Source of the DNA: Mytilus galloprovincialis
Lineage: Eukaryota > Mollusca > Bivalvia > Mytilida > Mytilidae
Direction of reading: 5' to 3'
Length of the DNA: 64,000 nucleotides
NCBI RefSeq assembly: GCF_965363235.1
Contig: NC_134845.1
Span: 26,414,524-26,478,523 of the forward strand
Shown: one piece after another, positions 52,915 through 63,490 of the stretch
How the letters are laid out: each line of letters begins with the position of its first letter
How positions within the stretch are numbered: position 1 is the stretch's first letter
The notes under the pieces: generated by a model
Databases searched by the model: none
The model's input: only the letters and a program-made list of their open reading frames with translations
What the model was told of the DNA's origin: nothing
Position numbers and translations under genes: made by a program

Positions 52915-55078
52915 ACATAAAGACATTAGACATTTTATTTCACTAAAGCCCCCACATGGGGTATGTTAGTACAACATTTTTTAACAAACAATAAAATAAA
53001 AGTGTGAACATATTTACATTAGAACAACATGGTTAACAAAGGTGCAATAATAGTATATATATAATTAATACAAATATTTGACAGGAAGTACACATTATAG
53101 TAACATAATTAAGCACATGTATTAAAAGGTTTTAATAACACTTTTGCAAAATTTTGCTATTCCAGTAAGTGTAAATAAATCTGATGTATTCATCAATTCT
53201 TTAAAGTTTGAAACATTTGGGTTTTTACATATATTTAAAGGTAAAAATTTAGCTCTTACATTGTTGAAAAAGGTACATTTGAATAAGTAATGAAACTCAT
53301 CACCAAGTTCATTAGCATTACAAAGATTACAATGTCTTTCAGATCTATCAATATTTAAAAATCTGCCCGTTTCAAGGGAACGGAATTTACATAAATACAT
53401 TCTTAGATCAGATGGTAACACCGATAAATATTTCTCAAAACAAAAATCAGACTTGTATATTCTGTAATAAGACATTTTGCAGAATTCATAACATTATTAC
53501 TCCAGTTCAACATAAATTTATCACTTAAATATTTCTTGACATTCTTACTAATATTATCAAATTCAGCAATTATTTGATCATCCCACATCAAATGAAATCC
53601 ACATTCATATAAAGTATTTTTAATTTCTAATAACCATTTAGAGTGGTAGATACCCCTTTTACTAAGCTGATACAATATAGAATACAGTGCATATGAAATT
53701 TTTTCTCTTTTACCACACATGATACGTTGCCAGAAACCAACCATTCTAGCTTTAATAAGAATATGTAATGGTATTCTACCCAATTCTCCATAAATCATAC
53801 AATGAGCAGTACTTTTTTTAACCTTCAAAATTATTTTACAAAATTGGATATGCAGCAAGTTTTCTATAATATTACAAATTTCAAAACCCCATACTTCTGC
53901 ACCATATAACAAAATAGGTACAACCATTGTATCAAATAGCTCTAATTGCATATCAATTGGTAAATTCAACTTCCTAGCCTTTCTTAAGACTATAAACATG
54001 GCTTTTCTTGCTTGATGTACAAGATGTTCTTTGGCGTCATTAAATTTACCCTTACATGAAAATATAATACCAAGGTATTGAAAATTTGTAACAATATTAA
54101 GGCTTTCACCACTATATTTAAAGTTCATATTATCTGTGCTAAGTCTAGATCTGGAAAATAGTACAACTTTTGTCTTAGATATGTTTACTTGCATTTTCCA
54201 AGTTTGACAATATAAATACATGGCATTTCATGAGGCTTGTAACTCTGCTGCCGATTCGGCTAAAATTACAGTATCATCTGCATACAATAACAAATATAAA
54301 CGAAAATATACAGCGACTTCATCAGTATCAAGAAGACGTGCTGCAATACTCATATCAACTAAACCATTATATGAATGTGACATAAATTCGACCAAGTCAT
54401 TTAAGAAAATGGCAAACAATACAGGAGATAGATTTTCTCCTTGGCGTACACCAACATTGGATTTTAAAAAAGTTTGAACAAGAGTTGCCTTGTCTCACAC
54501 AAGACTTTGCATTGTTATACATACTGTTTATAATCTTAAACATTTTGCCATCAATGGTACATTTTAACAATTTTTGCCATAAATATACTCTTCTGACAGA
54601 GTCAAAAGCTTTTCGATAGTCAACAAATACACAATACAATTTTCTACCTCTATGTAAGTATAAATCAATCAAGCATTTCAAATTAAAAATATGATCTGTC
54701 GTACTATAACCTCTTCTGAACCCTGCTTGTTCTTCACACAATAAACCAGAATTTTCTAAATATGTATGAAGCCTATTATTTAAAATGCAAGTAAATAATT
54801 TACCATAACAACTTAAAATAGTAATACCACGATAATTATCCACTTCATTTGGATTACCTTTATTCTTAAATATTGGACATATATAACCTTCTGACCAACT
54901 ATCAGGTATAATACCACTATGAAATACCATATTAAATATTCTTACAAAAACAGGCATCAACTTTACTGTACCATATTTCAAAAATTCATTCAATATAAGA
55001 TCACCGCCACATGCTTTATTATTTTTCAATGATTTGACAGCATATAATACTTCGTTTTCTGTAATATCTCGATTTAAT
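52915..55078 (-). mobile_element. 5'-truncated, decayed non-LTR retrotransposon in ependymin-related intron 4
   Basis: Minus-strand element of about 2.16 kb. The 3' end lies near 52915 with a short 'gtctaatgtctttatgtctt' tail; the 5' truncation is near 55078. The coding part is broken by at least two frameshifts. I place it among CR1/L2/jockey-like LINEs from the motifs; the clade is uncertain. Confidence 0.85.
53122..55077 (-). pseudogene. LINE reverse transcriptase, frameshifted
   Basis: Successive minus-strand frames follow reverse-transcriptase order. 55077-54397 reads LKNNKACGGD, GYICPIFKNKGNPNEVDNYR, GITILSCYGKLF, EEQAGFRRGYSTTDHIF and CVFVDYRKAFDSV. 54419-54228 contains the catalytic YADDTVIL. 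54221-53403 has the thumb and connection part (KTKVVLFSR, FQYLGIIF, ILLYGAEVWGFE). 53475-53122 has RSLETGRFLNIDRSERHCNL then DEFHYLFKC, the C-terminal zinc motif. Frameshifts near 54400 and 53440 and a missing endonuclease show it is inactive. Confidence 0.88.
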
Positions 55079-55823
55079 TTTCAAGCAAAACGTATAATCT
55101 TCCACGCAGAGTTATTGGTCGCTGAGAGAGAGCAAGGACCGATAACTCAGCATGGGAGATTGCAAACGTTCTTGAGATATTCTTCCGCATGCGTTAACAC
55201 CATTTTTCTGTACGTGTTGATAGATATTAATGAAACTTACTTATATTTATATATCTAACGACACAACATTTTAATATTATTTATTTATGTTCTAAAAAGA
55301 AATATATTTAGTAGTATCCATTGAAAAAATGAATTTTTAACAAGCGATAAGGATTTTTATTTTGCACTCGATAATGTCCGCGTATTTATCTGTATAGATA
55401 GGTTACAATCCCAACACGAAAGTTACGTAATGGAAATCTAGTCGACAGCAATACCCCGGTCATCAGATGTAAAAAAATAGACAAAAATGTGCAATAAGAA
55501 GTAAATGATGCATAACTGCTAAAACTGTAAACTGGAAATTATTTCCCACCTGATCATTGAAAGTATGCAATTCGAAAATGTGAATTTTGGGTAGATATAC
55601 ATGGGTAAAAAGTCTTATGAAAACAATCAACAAAACTCATATTATCAGAACCTTGACCCTTTTAATGCTGTTCTTTATCTTGAAGCTTTTGTGAAGTCTT
55701 CATCAATGATGTCAATAAAATATCGTTAAAAAATTCAAAATGTGTTCAAAAGAAAACAATTGTACATGTATGGATACTAAGTTATTCTATGAAAGTATTT
55801 ATGAACCATTATTGAAATTACAG

Positions 55824-55930
55824 TGCAAACTATGGAATCGGTTGGAATATATGATGTAAAAAAAGGAATAAAAGATATGTCAGTGTTCACTGTTCCAGAT
55901 ATTTGCCTTGCAACAGGAACTGTCATTAAC
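55824..55930 (+). CDS. Ependymin-related exon 5 (residues 169-204)
   Basis: Acceptor AATTACAG, donor GTAAGT, 107 nt. MQTMESVGIYDVKKGIKDMS then VFTVPDICLATGTVIN; the F-x-x-P-x-x-C pattern is typical near the ependymin C-terminus. Confidence 0.86.
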
Positions 55931-56552
55931 GTAAGTGCATCATGACGCCTTTTAAATATCGTAATTTTGTTTTGTCTCAAAATTTACAATCGTTTAACGT
56001 CAGTACAAAATTTCACTTTTATAAAAACTTCTTCTTTATCCTATAAATCCAGTCGCAACTAACGTTTGAAAAGAAGTTCTCAGAAATCAACAATATTGAA
56101 AGGATTTTTTAAAACTTTTAATATTGTGTACTGTACTGCTACTAGTTGACTATTCGTCAGAATACCACACACACAGTACGTATAGGTATTGCCATTATTC
56201 AAATACAACATCTGTCTGTAACTAGTTCATTTAGTTTGTATATTATGGTTGTATCTCCCTTGCAAATGATAACTATTCTTCATATGAACGTTATGTTATT
56301 ATTGTGTAATACATCAACTGACTATGATTTTACTATATAAATGTCAGCTGCATTCACAAACTATTTGTATACTGAATTAACTAGACATGTATTATAAAAC
56401 CTGTGTCTTTTTCCACTTTGTTGTGAACAGATGTGAGGCCATAGTATTAATATTAGAGACATACATGTATATTTTTTGTATTTAGACAGACATTTTGTTT
56501 TAAATTAATTTGTCAGACATTTTGTTTTAAATTAATTTGTGTCTGATTTCAG

Positions 56553-56585
56553 GTGAATAGACCACAGATAAAAGTTGGATTTTGA
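56553..56585 (+). CDS. Ependymin-related exon 6 with stop (residues 205-214)
   Basis: Acceptor GATTTCAG, 33 nt coding VNRPQIKVGF and TGA. Confidence 0.75.
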   Translation: MNRPQIKVGF

Positions 56586-56648
56586 AAGGACTGTTAATGA
56601 CGTCAGTATTGTTAATAGAGTGACTCTTTTATTTACCCAATTTAAAAA

Positions 56649-56670
56649 AATAAATAGATTTACGAATAAA
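56649..56670 (+). terminator. Polyadenylation signals of the ependymin-related gene
   Basis: Two AATAAA hexamers at 56649-56654 and 56665-56670, 64-80 nt after the stop codon. Confidence 0.75.
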
Positions 56671-57029
56671 ACCCTTAATGTATGACTCAAGATTTCTTCT
56701 TTATATCTTTATTTTTCAACAAAATATATTACATTGATATAGAGATACACACAATAAACATTACATATTGTAAATGTACAGACATACAAACGTTATACGA
56801 AAGCAAATGCATGGGATCGAGGCAAATATCATAAATTACAGTGTACATATAAAACTAAATGATATCATGTACACGAAATATCCAGGTGAGCCTAAATGCA
56901 TATTAACTAGTCTTTTAATTTGCACAAGTTGGTAAGATCAGAAAGATTTGCTATTCATCAGTTCATTAAATTTCAATGAATTTAGTTGATTCGTATATCT
57001 TTTCTCAAAAACTGTTTACGACTATCATT
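56671..57029. other. Intergenic, nothing assigned
   Basis: AT-rich sequence after the ependymin-related gene with no recognisable feature. Confidence 0.5.
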
Positions 57030-57410
57030 GAAGACAGAACATTGGCCAGAATTGGAAGAAGCAGTTGAATCTATTGGTGACACCTCCCATAGAATAAATC
57101 ACCAAACCGAAAACCAGTCATTGTTTTAAAGTAGTCATCGTCATATGACTGTGTTCATACTCAAGACATAATATACACAGGAAAGAAAATACGATACATG
57201 AAATCGGGTTTCTTAGGTCATAAAAATGACGCAATGACTTACAGATTGATGGACACGATCTGTGCACACGAGATATTACCGTTTCCTCGTGATTGTTACT
57301 TACTTTGCGATACGATGGGTATACATTCATCTGAACATCCTATTGCAGCACCATATAGGGAAAACGGTACTATTTATTCTGCCATAGGCGACAATAACTA
57401 ACATTTTCTA
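57030..57410 (+). pseudogene. PIF/Harbinger-type transposase fragment
   Basis: Plus-strand pieces DTSHRINHQTENQSLF (57079), then after a frameshift SGHRH-like wording, then MKSGFLGHKNDAMTYRLMDT, LPFPRDCYLLCDTMG and HPIAAPYRENGTI (57198-57380). The order (DGTSH..I, YSGHR, GFLGHKNDA, LPFP..CYLLGD, P..TPYR) is that of the DDE_Tnp_4 domain of Harbinger transposases. It is truncated on both sides. Confidence 0.7.
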
Positions 57411-58027
57411 AATTTACCACTTTTTATATATAAAAACTTGGATAAAACAATTATTCTTGGTGTTAGTACTTTACTATTCTGTTTTTAAAAATTGAAGCCA
57501 AATAGAGCCATGACCAACTTCCAACAGAGTTTGTTTTTGTTATCCACCGTCATTTTACAGCAAATTTATGAAATTTTGGAATAATGCTGGAAAAATATAA
57601 TAGTACCATTTCCCCTATACTGTAAGACAGATACGCAATAAAAATCAAACAATCCGCGATCAACGAAAATTTGTCAATGAAAAGATTTATGCAAGAAGAG
57701 TTCATGTAGAACATCCCATAAAACGAATACAAATTTATGAAATAATAGGTTTTCTTTATAGACATAATCGGAACGATATTGCATCTATTGTACAACTATG
57801 TGCACTGTTTCCCTATTAAGAAACCTGCTTCATGATTAATGTACATCATAAATAAGTTGTATCAACATATTAATTGTATATTACTTGCATTATTGTATTT
57901 AATAATGGTTGAATTTGACTTTGTTTTTGTGATAGATTCATGTGCAGTGATGATTTTAAGTTAAACTCCGTCTTGTGTATTCAAATGTCAAAGAATATAA
58001 TGGAGTAAAAGGGTTGAGTAAATAAAA
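57411..58027. other. Nothing assigned
   Basis: AT-rich sequence with no supported feature. Confidence 0.5.
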
Positions 58028-58243
58028 TTATAAACAATAACTATCTACCTTACTACTATATTTGGTTTCGGTATCGGTTTTGGTTTCTAAATGTCTAAAT
58101 GGAAAATCATCTCTTATATCATAAATTTTGATATTAAGTTTCCCGTTCAAGATATGGATATCAAGATCCAGGAAAGGGCAGTGTTCATTGTTAGTATCTG
58201 CGTACTGAACCGTCATTATTGGATAATTTAGTTCACCTAACAA
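58028..58243 (-). pseudogene. Reverse-transcriptase fragment (C-terminal palm region)
   Basis: The minus-strand frame reads NNEHCPFLDLDIHILNGKLN then IKIYDIRDDFPF, matching the 'FLDL.I...G.L.TKIYDKRDDF' block of reverse-transcriptase proteins common in mollusc genomes. Compare SASYLDFYLEIDNEGRLKTK at 60220. Only this block is recognisable. Confidence 0.65.
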
Positions 58244-58445
58244 TTAAAATTGATCCGCTATCTTTCGGAATCAAGAACAAACCAGATTTGCATCTTGTCG
58301 CTAACTATAAAAGAATCTCTACAGACTCGTTTTAAGTAGAAAGTTGGCATGGTGAGGAATGTGATGGTACATACCATTGTATATGCACAAAAACAAGATA
58401 AATTGTCACAGACAAATATAAACTATGTGTTTTTGAATCTAAACC

Positions 58446-58720
58446 ATGAGGAGAAGCAAATTTACGAAACGTTTACTCCGGTACTGGCATGAAAATACGG
58501 ATTTTTTGTGTTATAAAAATTTGCTGTTACAAAATGATGGAAATTTTTATAAATTATGGAATGTATCTCCCTCATGCAAAGCTCTGATTCCGTTCACGGA
58601 TTTGGCTATACCTTTTGGACCTTTTGGATTATAGCTCTTCATCTTTTATATAAGCTTTGGATTTCAAATATTTTGGCCACGAGCATCAAGGAAGAGACAT
58701 GTATTGTCGAAATGCGCATA
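58446..58720 (+). repeat. Copy of the right-edge 333-bp repeat family
   Basis: Shares 'ggaatgtatctccctcatgc', 'aaagctctgattcc', 'agctcttcatctt', 'taagctttggattt' and 'gcatcaaggaagagaca' with 63491-64000. The two plus-strand frames across it are repeat-derived. Confidence 0.85.
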
Positions 58721-58829
58721 TGTTGCAACAAAATTGGTACCGTTAATTTTATTAAAGGAAATCGTTATGGACAATAAGATATATTTGGCATAAAATGTAA
58801 ATTATAAGTCGTATAGACTAGGATCCAAC

Positions 58830-59290
58830 CAAATCTGTAAACATAACCAGTGACAGTACAGCTGAGGAAAAATTGAATAAAAAATTTGAATCACTGACCT
58901 TGGAGACAAATGTGGATAACAGTATTGAATTTTTATCCATACACGAAGACGTGCAAGAGCTTGTAGATATATTTATATGAGACAGAAGAAAGCGACAGTG
59001 ATCAGGAATTAACCTACCTGAAATGCCATCTTAAAATTCATCAATGATTGAAAATGATTCGGATACCATTAGTTTGGAAAATGAAGATGATACTAAAAAC
59101 ATCATTGAAATTGAAATGGTACTCCGAGCTGTAAACATCTCAGATAGTAAGAGATAGACGTGAGTGTGATGTATACAATGTTCTGAAAAAAGAATCTAAT
59201 GGCAAAAATTAACTATAAGAGTGTAGAGACTCATTTACATTTGTTGGTAAAGGTGATGGGAACTGTCCTTTTATATAAAGATGCCAAGTC
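58830..59290 (+). pseudogene. Decayed coding remnant with an OTU-like GDGNC motif
   Basis: Frames broken by stops read SDSTAEEKLNKKFESLTLET, DVQELVDIFI, SMIENDSDTISLENEDDTK and finally SFTFVGKGDGNCPF (59231-59272). DGNC is the catalytic-cysteine block of OTU-type cysteine proteases (usual form DGNCLFRA). The acidic, low-complexity stretch before it looks coding-derived. Origin is unknown; probably part of a mobile element. Confidence 0.4.
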
Positions 59291-59329
59291 CAATTTATAG
59301 TCCTATCATGTAATGTTGTCATTTTAATG

Positions 59330-59650
59330 TTTTCGTCATAAAAGCGGGAGGTTTAGCATGTCACAAAACCAGGTTCAACCAATCATATTTTTCTTTAAAT
59401 GTTCTGTACCAAGTAATGAAAATGGTCATTGTTATATTATAGTTCGTTTCTGTGTGAGTTACATTTTAATGTTGTGTTTCTGTTTTGTCGTGGTTTTCCT
59501 CTTATATTTGATGCATTTCCCTCAGTTTTAGTTTGTAACCCGTTTTTTTTCTCAATCGATTTATTAATTTCGAACAGTGGTATACTACTGTTGCCTTTAT
59601 TTAACCAGACATCCATCACCTGCATCAAGTTGTGATGTTGATATTAATGT
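59330..59650 (+). repeat. 3' end region of a mollusc retroelement family
   Basis: Reads 'agcgggaggtttagcatgtc', 'acaaaaccaggttcaaccaa', 'gttcgtttctgtgtgagtta' and 'tcgatttattaatttcgaac'. I recognise this as a high-copy 3' segment in mussel genomes. Confidence 0.6.
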
Positions 59651-60109
59651 CTTAAGAAATGTACATTATATTAAAATTTGAATTTTCAACGACAAATGAG
59701 AGAGCCATGTTAACGATTGTAATATTTTAAGATAAGCGATTTTGAAGAGTATTTAAAGTATTTTTTCAGTTTTTAAATTTCATATTTTGTTAGTTGTTAT
59801 CCGTATTTCCATTTTTTTACAATATATTGAAAAGAGCAAAGACTGGCGCCCAGGATATGATCGAGCACACAAAAATTGAATAAAGTAAAAAAAAAAAAAC
59901 TGTTCGGCTTAAGACGAGTTCTCACTCAAACATACTACATTAACTTGTATATTATGAAGCACGGAGAGGCACTCTACAGACACTGAAGACAAACTTTGTA
60001 AAACATATCATTTTGCTGAATAATTAACAACTTAGTTAGTCAATTGTTACTTTTATACTTCATACAGGAACTTCTTAGGAAGAAATATAAGAAGTTAGAA
60101 ATATCATTT

Positions 60110-60650
60110 TAATTTTTCTCTCCGCTATATAGATGATGTTCTCTCACTGAATAATTCAAAATTTGGTGACTATATTGAACGCATCTATCCGATCGAAAAA
60201 GAGAAAGGATACACCAGATACAGTTAAATCTGCCTCATATCTTGACTTTTATCTAGAAATTGACAATGAGGGTCGGTTGAAAACAAAACTTTACGACAAA
60301 AGAGATGATTTCAGCTTCTCAATTGTGAACTTTCCATTTCTATGTAGCAACAATCCAGTAGCGCATGTATACAGAGTATAATATCTCCCAATTGATACAA
60401 TATTCCCGGGCTTGTATTTCCTATTATGATTTCTTCGATAGAGGGTTGCTGCATACAGGGAAGCTATTAAACCAAGAGTTCCAAATGGTCAAGTTGAAAT
60501 TATCCCTTCGTAAATTTTACGTACGCCACCACGAGTTGATTGACTATTATGGAAAAACCGTTTCACAGAGGATATCGGATATGTTTCTTATGTCGAAACT
60601 ACAATTCTTTTCACTTTTAACCACGATTGAGACCTAACGAATTAGACTTT
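60110..60650 (+). pseudogene. Reverse-transcriptase fragment, frameshifted
   Basis: Plus-strand pieces: SLRYIDDVLSLNNSKFGDYI (about 60118-60177, holding the YIDD active-site block), SASYLDFYLEIDNEGRLKTK and LYDKRDDFSFSIVNFPF (60229-60342), then ISQLIQYSRACISYYDFFDR and LRKFYVRHHELIDYYGKTVS (60380-60560). The order matches a mollusc-wide reverse-transcriptase family. At least two frameshifts and missing upstream domains show it is dead. Confidence 0.8.
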
Positions 60651-60689
60651 TTACCGGGCAACACGACGGGTGCCACATGTGGATCAGGA

Positions 60690-60900
60690 TGTACTTTATT
60701 TCCCCTTTCGGATCACCTGAGATCACCTCCAGTTTTTGGTTCAGTTCATGTTGCTTAGTCTTCCGTTTTCTATGTTGTGCTTTTAGTACTATTATTAGTT
60801 TGATTGTCTTTTTATTTTTAGCCATGGCGTTGTCAGTTTATTTTTTATTTATGATTTTGTCTGTCCCTCTGGTATCTGTCGTCCCTCTTTTACTGTAAGA
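60690..60900 (+). repeat. 3' tail of the reverse-transcriptase remnant
   Basis: Reads 'acctgagatcacctccagtt', 'tagccatggcgttgtcagtt' and 'gtccctctggtatctgtcgt', the usual sequence following this reverse-transcriptase family in mussels. The frame at 60677-60898 is repeat-derived. Confidence 0.7.
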
Positions 60901-61920
60901 GTTATAATTCATTTCACATTATCAACAAATTACCACCGGGAAAAAGATTTAAAGACACATGTATTTAAATTTTTAACTTATCGGAGGTTATGTAAACATT
61001 CATTTAACAGGTGAGTTAATAATACATAATATGTCATGAAGAGATGTTCCAGGAAATTCAGATGGAATAAATACAATAAATTAACTACTAAACATAACCG
61101 GTAAGGAACACATTGTTCTAAATCCTAATTGAGTTAAGACTAGTAAACTGCAAGAAACCTTGAATTTAAACTGTTGAACACAGGTGCGTTTAAAAGTATC
61201 ACACAATGGTGGTGCAGTGCAGACAATACTTATGTGATAACTGAAATTTAAGAAGTCGTTGAAGCAAAACACTGTTTACTCTTCCGTGATTAACCGTCCA
61301 TAGGAATTACTACCCTTCAAGTAAGACACCTTCTTCTTTTTACTGATGTGTTCTGTTTTAATTCACAAAATACTGTTTTGGTTTTCATGTTAAGTTACTG
61401 AAAACTTTTAGATTGTAATGTACAACGAAATTGTCATACACTTCCTCTTTGCATTTAAACTTTAAAATACAAACAACTGATAACTGACCACACGGGTTTG
61501 TGTGCGGTTTTGCCATCTCTGTGTCAGTCTGATTGTGGTCAAACTTCTTGCAATAATTGCATTGTGTCAGGCAAATTGTTCGTCAATGTGATAAAACAAA
61601 ACATCGAGGAACAATTGAAATTAATGTACTATACTTCTGAAGGACTAACATTTAATATTTACAATAGTTTAGTATAACCTAGAAAGACAAACAAATATTC
61701 ATGCAGAGATACGTGTTAATAGTTTTATTTTATACATTGATTGCACTTGTGACCCCTTGTTTTGAGTACATTTTTACTGCCATTGGTAAAACTTTATTTT
61801 TCATAGAATCAGGGTTCCGCTATTTTTGACAATTTTCATGTTCATGTCAGAAGTGACTTCAGAATTTTTTGACAGGGGGATGTGATTTCAGAAAATAAAT
61901 GTTATGCTAAAAAATCATTT
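60900..61920. other. Nothing assigned
   Basis: AT-rich, no supported gene or repeat. Confidence 0.5.
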
Positions 61921-61922
61921 AA

Positions 61923-62102
61923 TATTTCATATTAAATTAAGATTTACTCTCTCTAGTTCTTTGAATCCGCCACTGTGTGTAAGATTTCAACTTAAAATAT
62001 TGCATATGATTTAATTTCGTATTAAATTAAGATTTACTCCCTCTAGTTTTTTGAATCCGCCACTGTGTGTAAGATTTCAACTTAAAATATTGCATATGAT
62101 TT
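61923..62102. repeat. Two-unit tandem duplication, 90-bp period
   Basis: 'attaaattaagatttactc' to 'cttaaaatattgcatatgat' occurs at 61923-62012 and 62013-62102 with three or four differences. Each unit holds GAATCCGCCACTG, a terminus of the foldback family, so a foldback remnant was duplicated with its flank. Confidence 0.9.
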
Positions 62103-62875
62103 CTTTTTAGTATGGCTATTAAAATAACAGGTTGAGAATTACTAATATATACAGTTTATCATAAATATATTATATTCCAGATTTTCTTTATCTTGTATCA
62201 CATTGATATGCCCTCCTTGTTGACTTTGCGACATTTTCCAGTGCAATTTCTATTCTTTCAGATAAAATTTGTAGTCATATGATATTTTCGGAATAGGAAA
62301 TTTGATAAATTGAAAATTGCGAATATATGATGCATTTTTATAACTTTTGTTCATTATTTGCATAAACCATATCCAAATACATATATGACAAAACTATTTA
62401 AAGAATTACAAAAATGTGCAAACCTTGTTCATAACTACTTATAGATTAAAAGTTTATCTCTAATTTTATACAATAAACAAAGATTTAAATTGATATTGTC
62501 GAACGATATAAATTTTTGCACACGTACACTTCTTACATTTTTTTCTATTGAGCTGAATACAACTTTATTTTTGCTTTCAATGATGGCGGGTTGTACATTT
62601 ACATCATTGTTTCTATCCATTAGTCGAAAACAAAGTTATGGGACAATGTTTTTGTTACAAATGTAAACCAATACGAGTTATGTATACGTCATGATCTTAA
62701 GAATAACAAAACAAAAGGCCGTAAAACCCCAAAAATAATCACAAATCTAGTAATATTTAAAAACCTCAGGAGGTTGTCGAGTCTTATATGCCTATATTTG
62801 TTATGCCTTTGGTGAATAAAAATTAACATGGTTAAGATAGGTTTATAAGATATCGTCTTTTTAATGTATAATAAA
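62103..62875. other. Nothing assigned
   Basis: AT-rich stretch; the minus-strand frame at 62435-62620 has no features. Confidence 0.5.
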
Positions 62876-63129
62876 CAAGAATGTGTCCCCTGTACACGGA
62901 TGCCCCATCCGCTCTATCATTTTCTATGTTTAATGGACCGTGAAAATGGGGGGAAATCTCTAATTTGGCATTAAAATGAGAAATATCATAGCATAGGGAA
63001 CTTGTGTACTAAGTTTAAAGTTGATTGGACTTCAACGTCATCAAAAAACTTCCTCGACGAAAAACTTAAACCTGAAGTGGGACGAACAGACGCACAGACT
63101 AGAAAACATAATGCCCATACATGGGGCAT
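62876..63129 (-). repeat. 'CAAGAATG...GGGGCAT' dispersed repeat, inverted copy
   Basis: Starts 'caagaatgtgtcccctgtac', contains 'tcattttctatgtttaatgg' and 'gttgattggacttcaacgtc', and ends 'atacatggggcat'. Reverse complement of the family at 40718-41008. Confidence 0.85.
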
Positions 63130-63490
63130 TAGAATAAATAAAATATTAGCGATTTATCCATAAAAAGAACTAATGTGCTTTAGAGGCATTGCATTGCTTT
63201 CAGAGTAAACGTTCCTATAACAGGTACATAATGTAGTTACGACTTATCAGCTTGGCAAGGCTTTGTACGAGTATATGTAATATTTTGTTGTGTTATTTTA
63301 AAAGCAATATTGCTAACTGTTTACAGTACAATGCAAATATCATAGAGGACATCGTATAGTTAAATCCGTTATTCGTTAATACTTGATACAATGGCTAAGT
63401 TATGTGCATGTAAACAATACATTGCAATGCTAATACATGGTAAATGCGCATCAAGTGCAGACACATTTGTATCGTTTCATGATATTACTA

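Larger units (their letters stand above)
50033..56585 (+). pseudogene. Ependymin-related secreted protein gene with an in-frame stop in exon 2
   Basis: Ependymin-family proteins are small secreted glycoproteins of unknown biochemical role, abundant in molluscs. Exons: 50033-50173, 50590-50715, 51659-51737, 51984-52142, 55824-55930, 56553-56585. All junctions are GT-AG and in phase; 214 codons before the final TGA. Residues 1-19 are a signal peptide (MTSLLSILGLVALVPLVAS). Cysteines are at 21, 22, 100 and 113, with later ones in DNGCIP and VPDICL. Sequons occur at N40, N51, N64 and N117. FVLQDYGHKMQYVVENGMC spans the exon 2/3 junction and fits the family. Codon 76 is TAA (50674-50676), yet the frame continues in register on both sides. 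The gene may therefore be a recent pseudogene or null allele, or the base may be an error. If translated it yields 75 aa. Confidence 0.85.
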
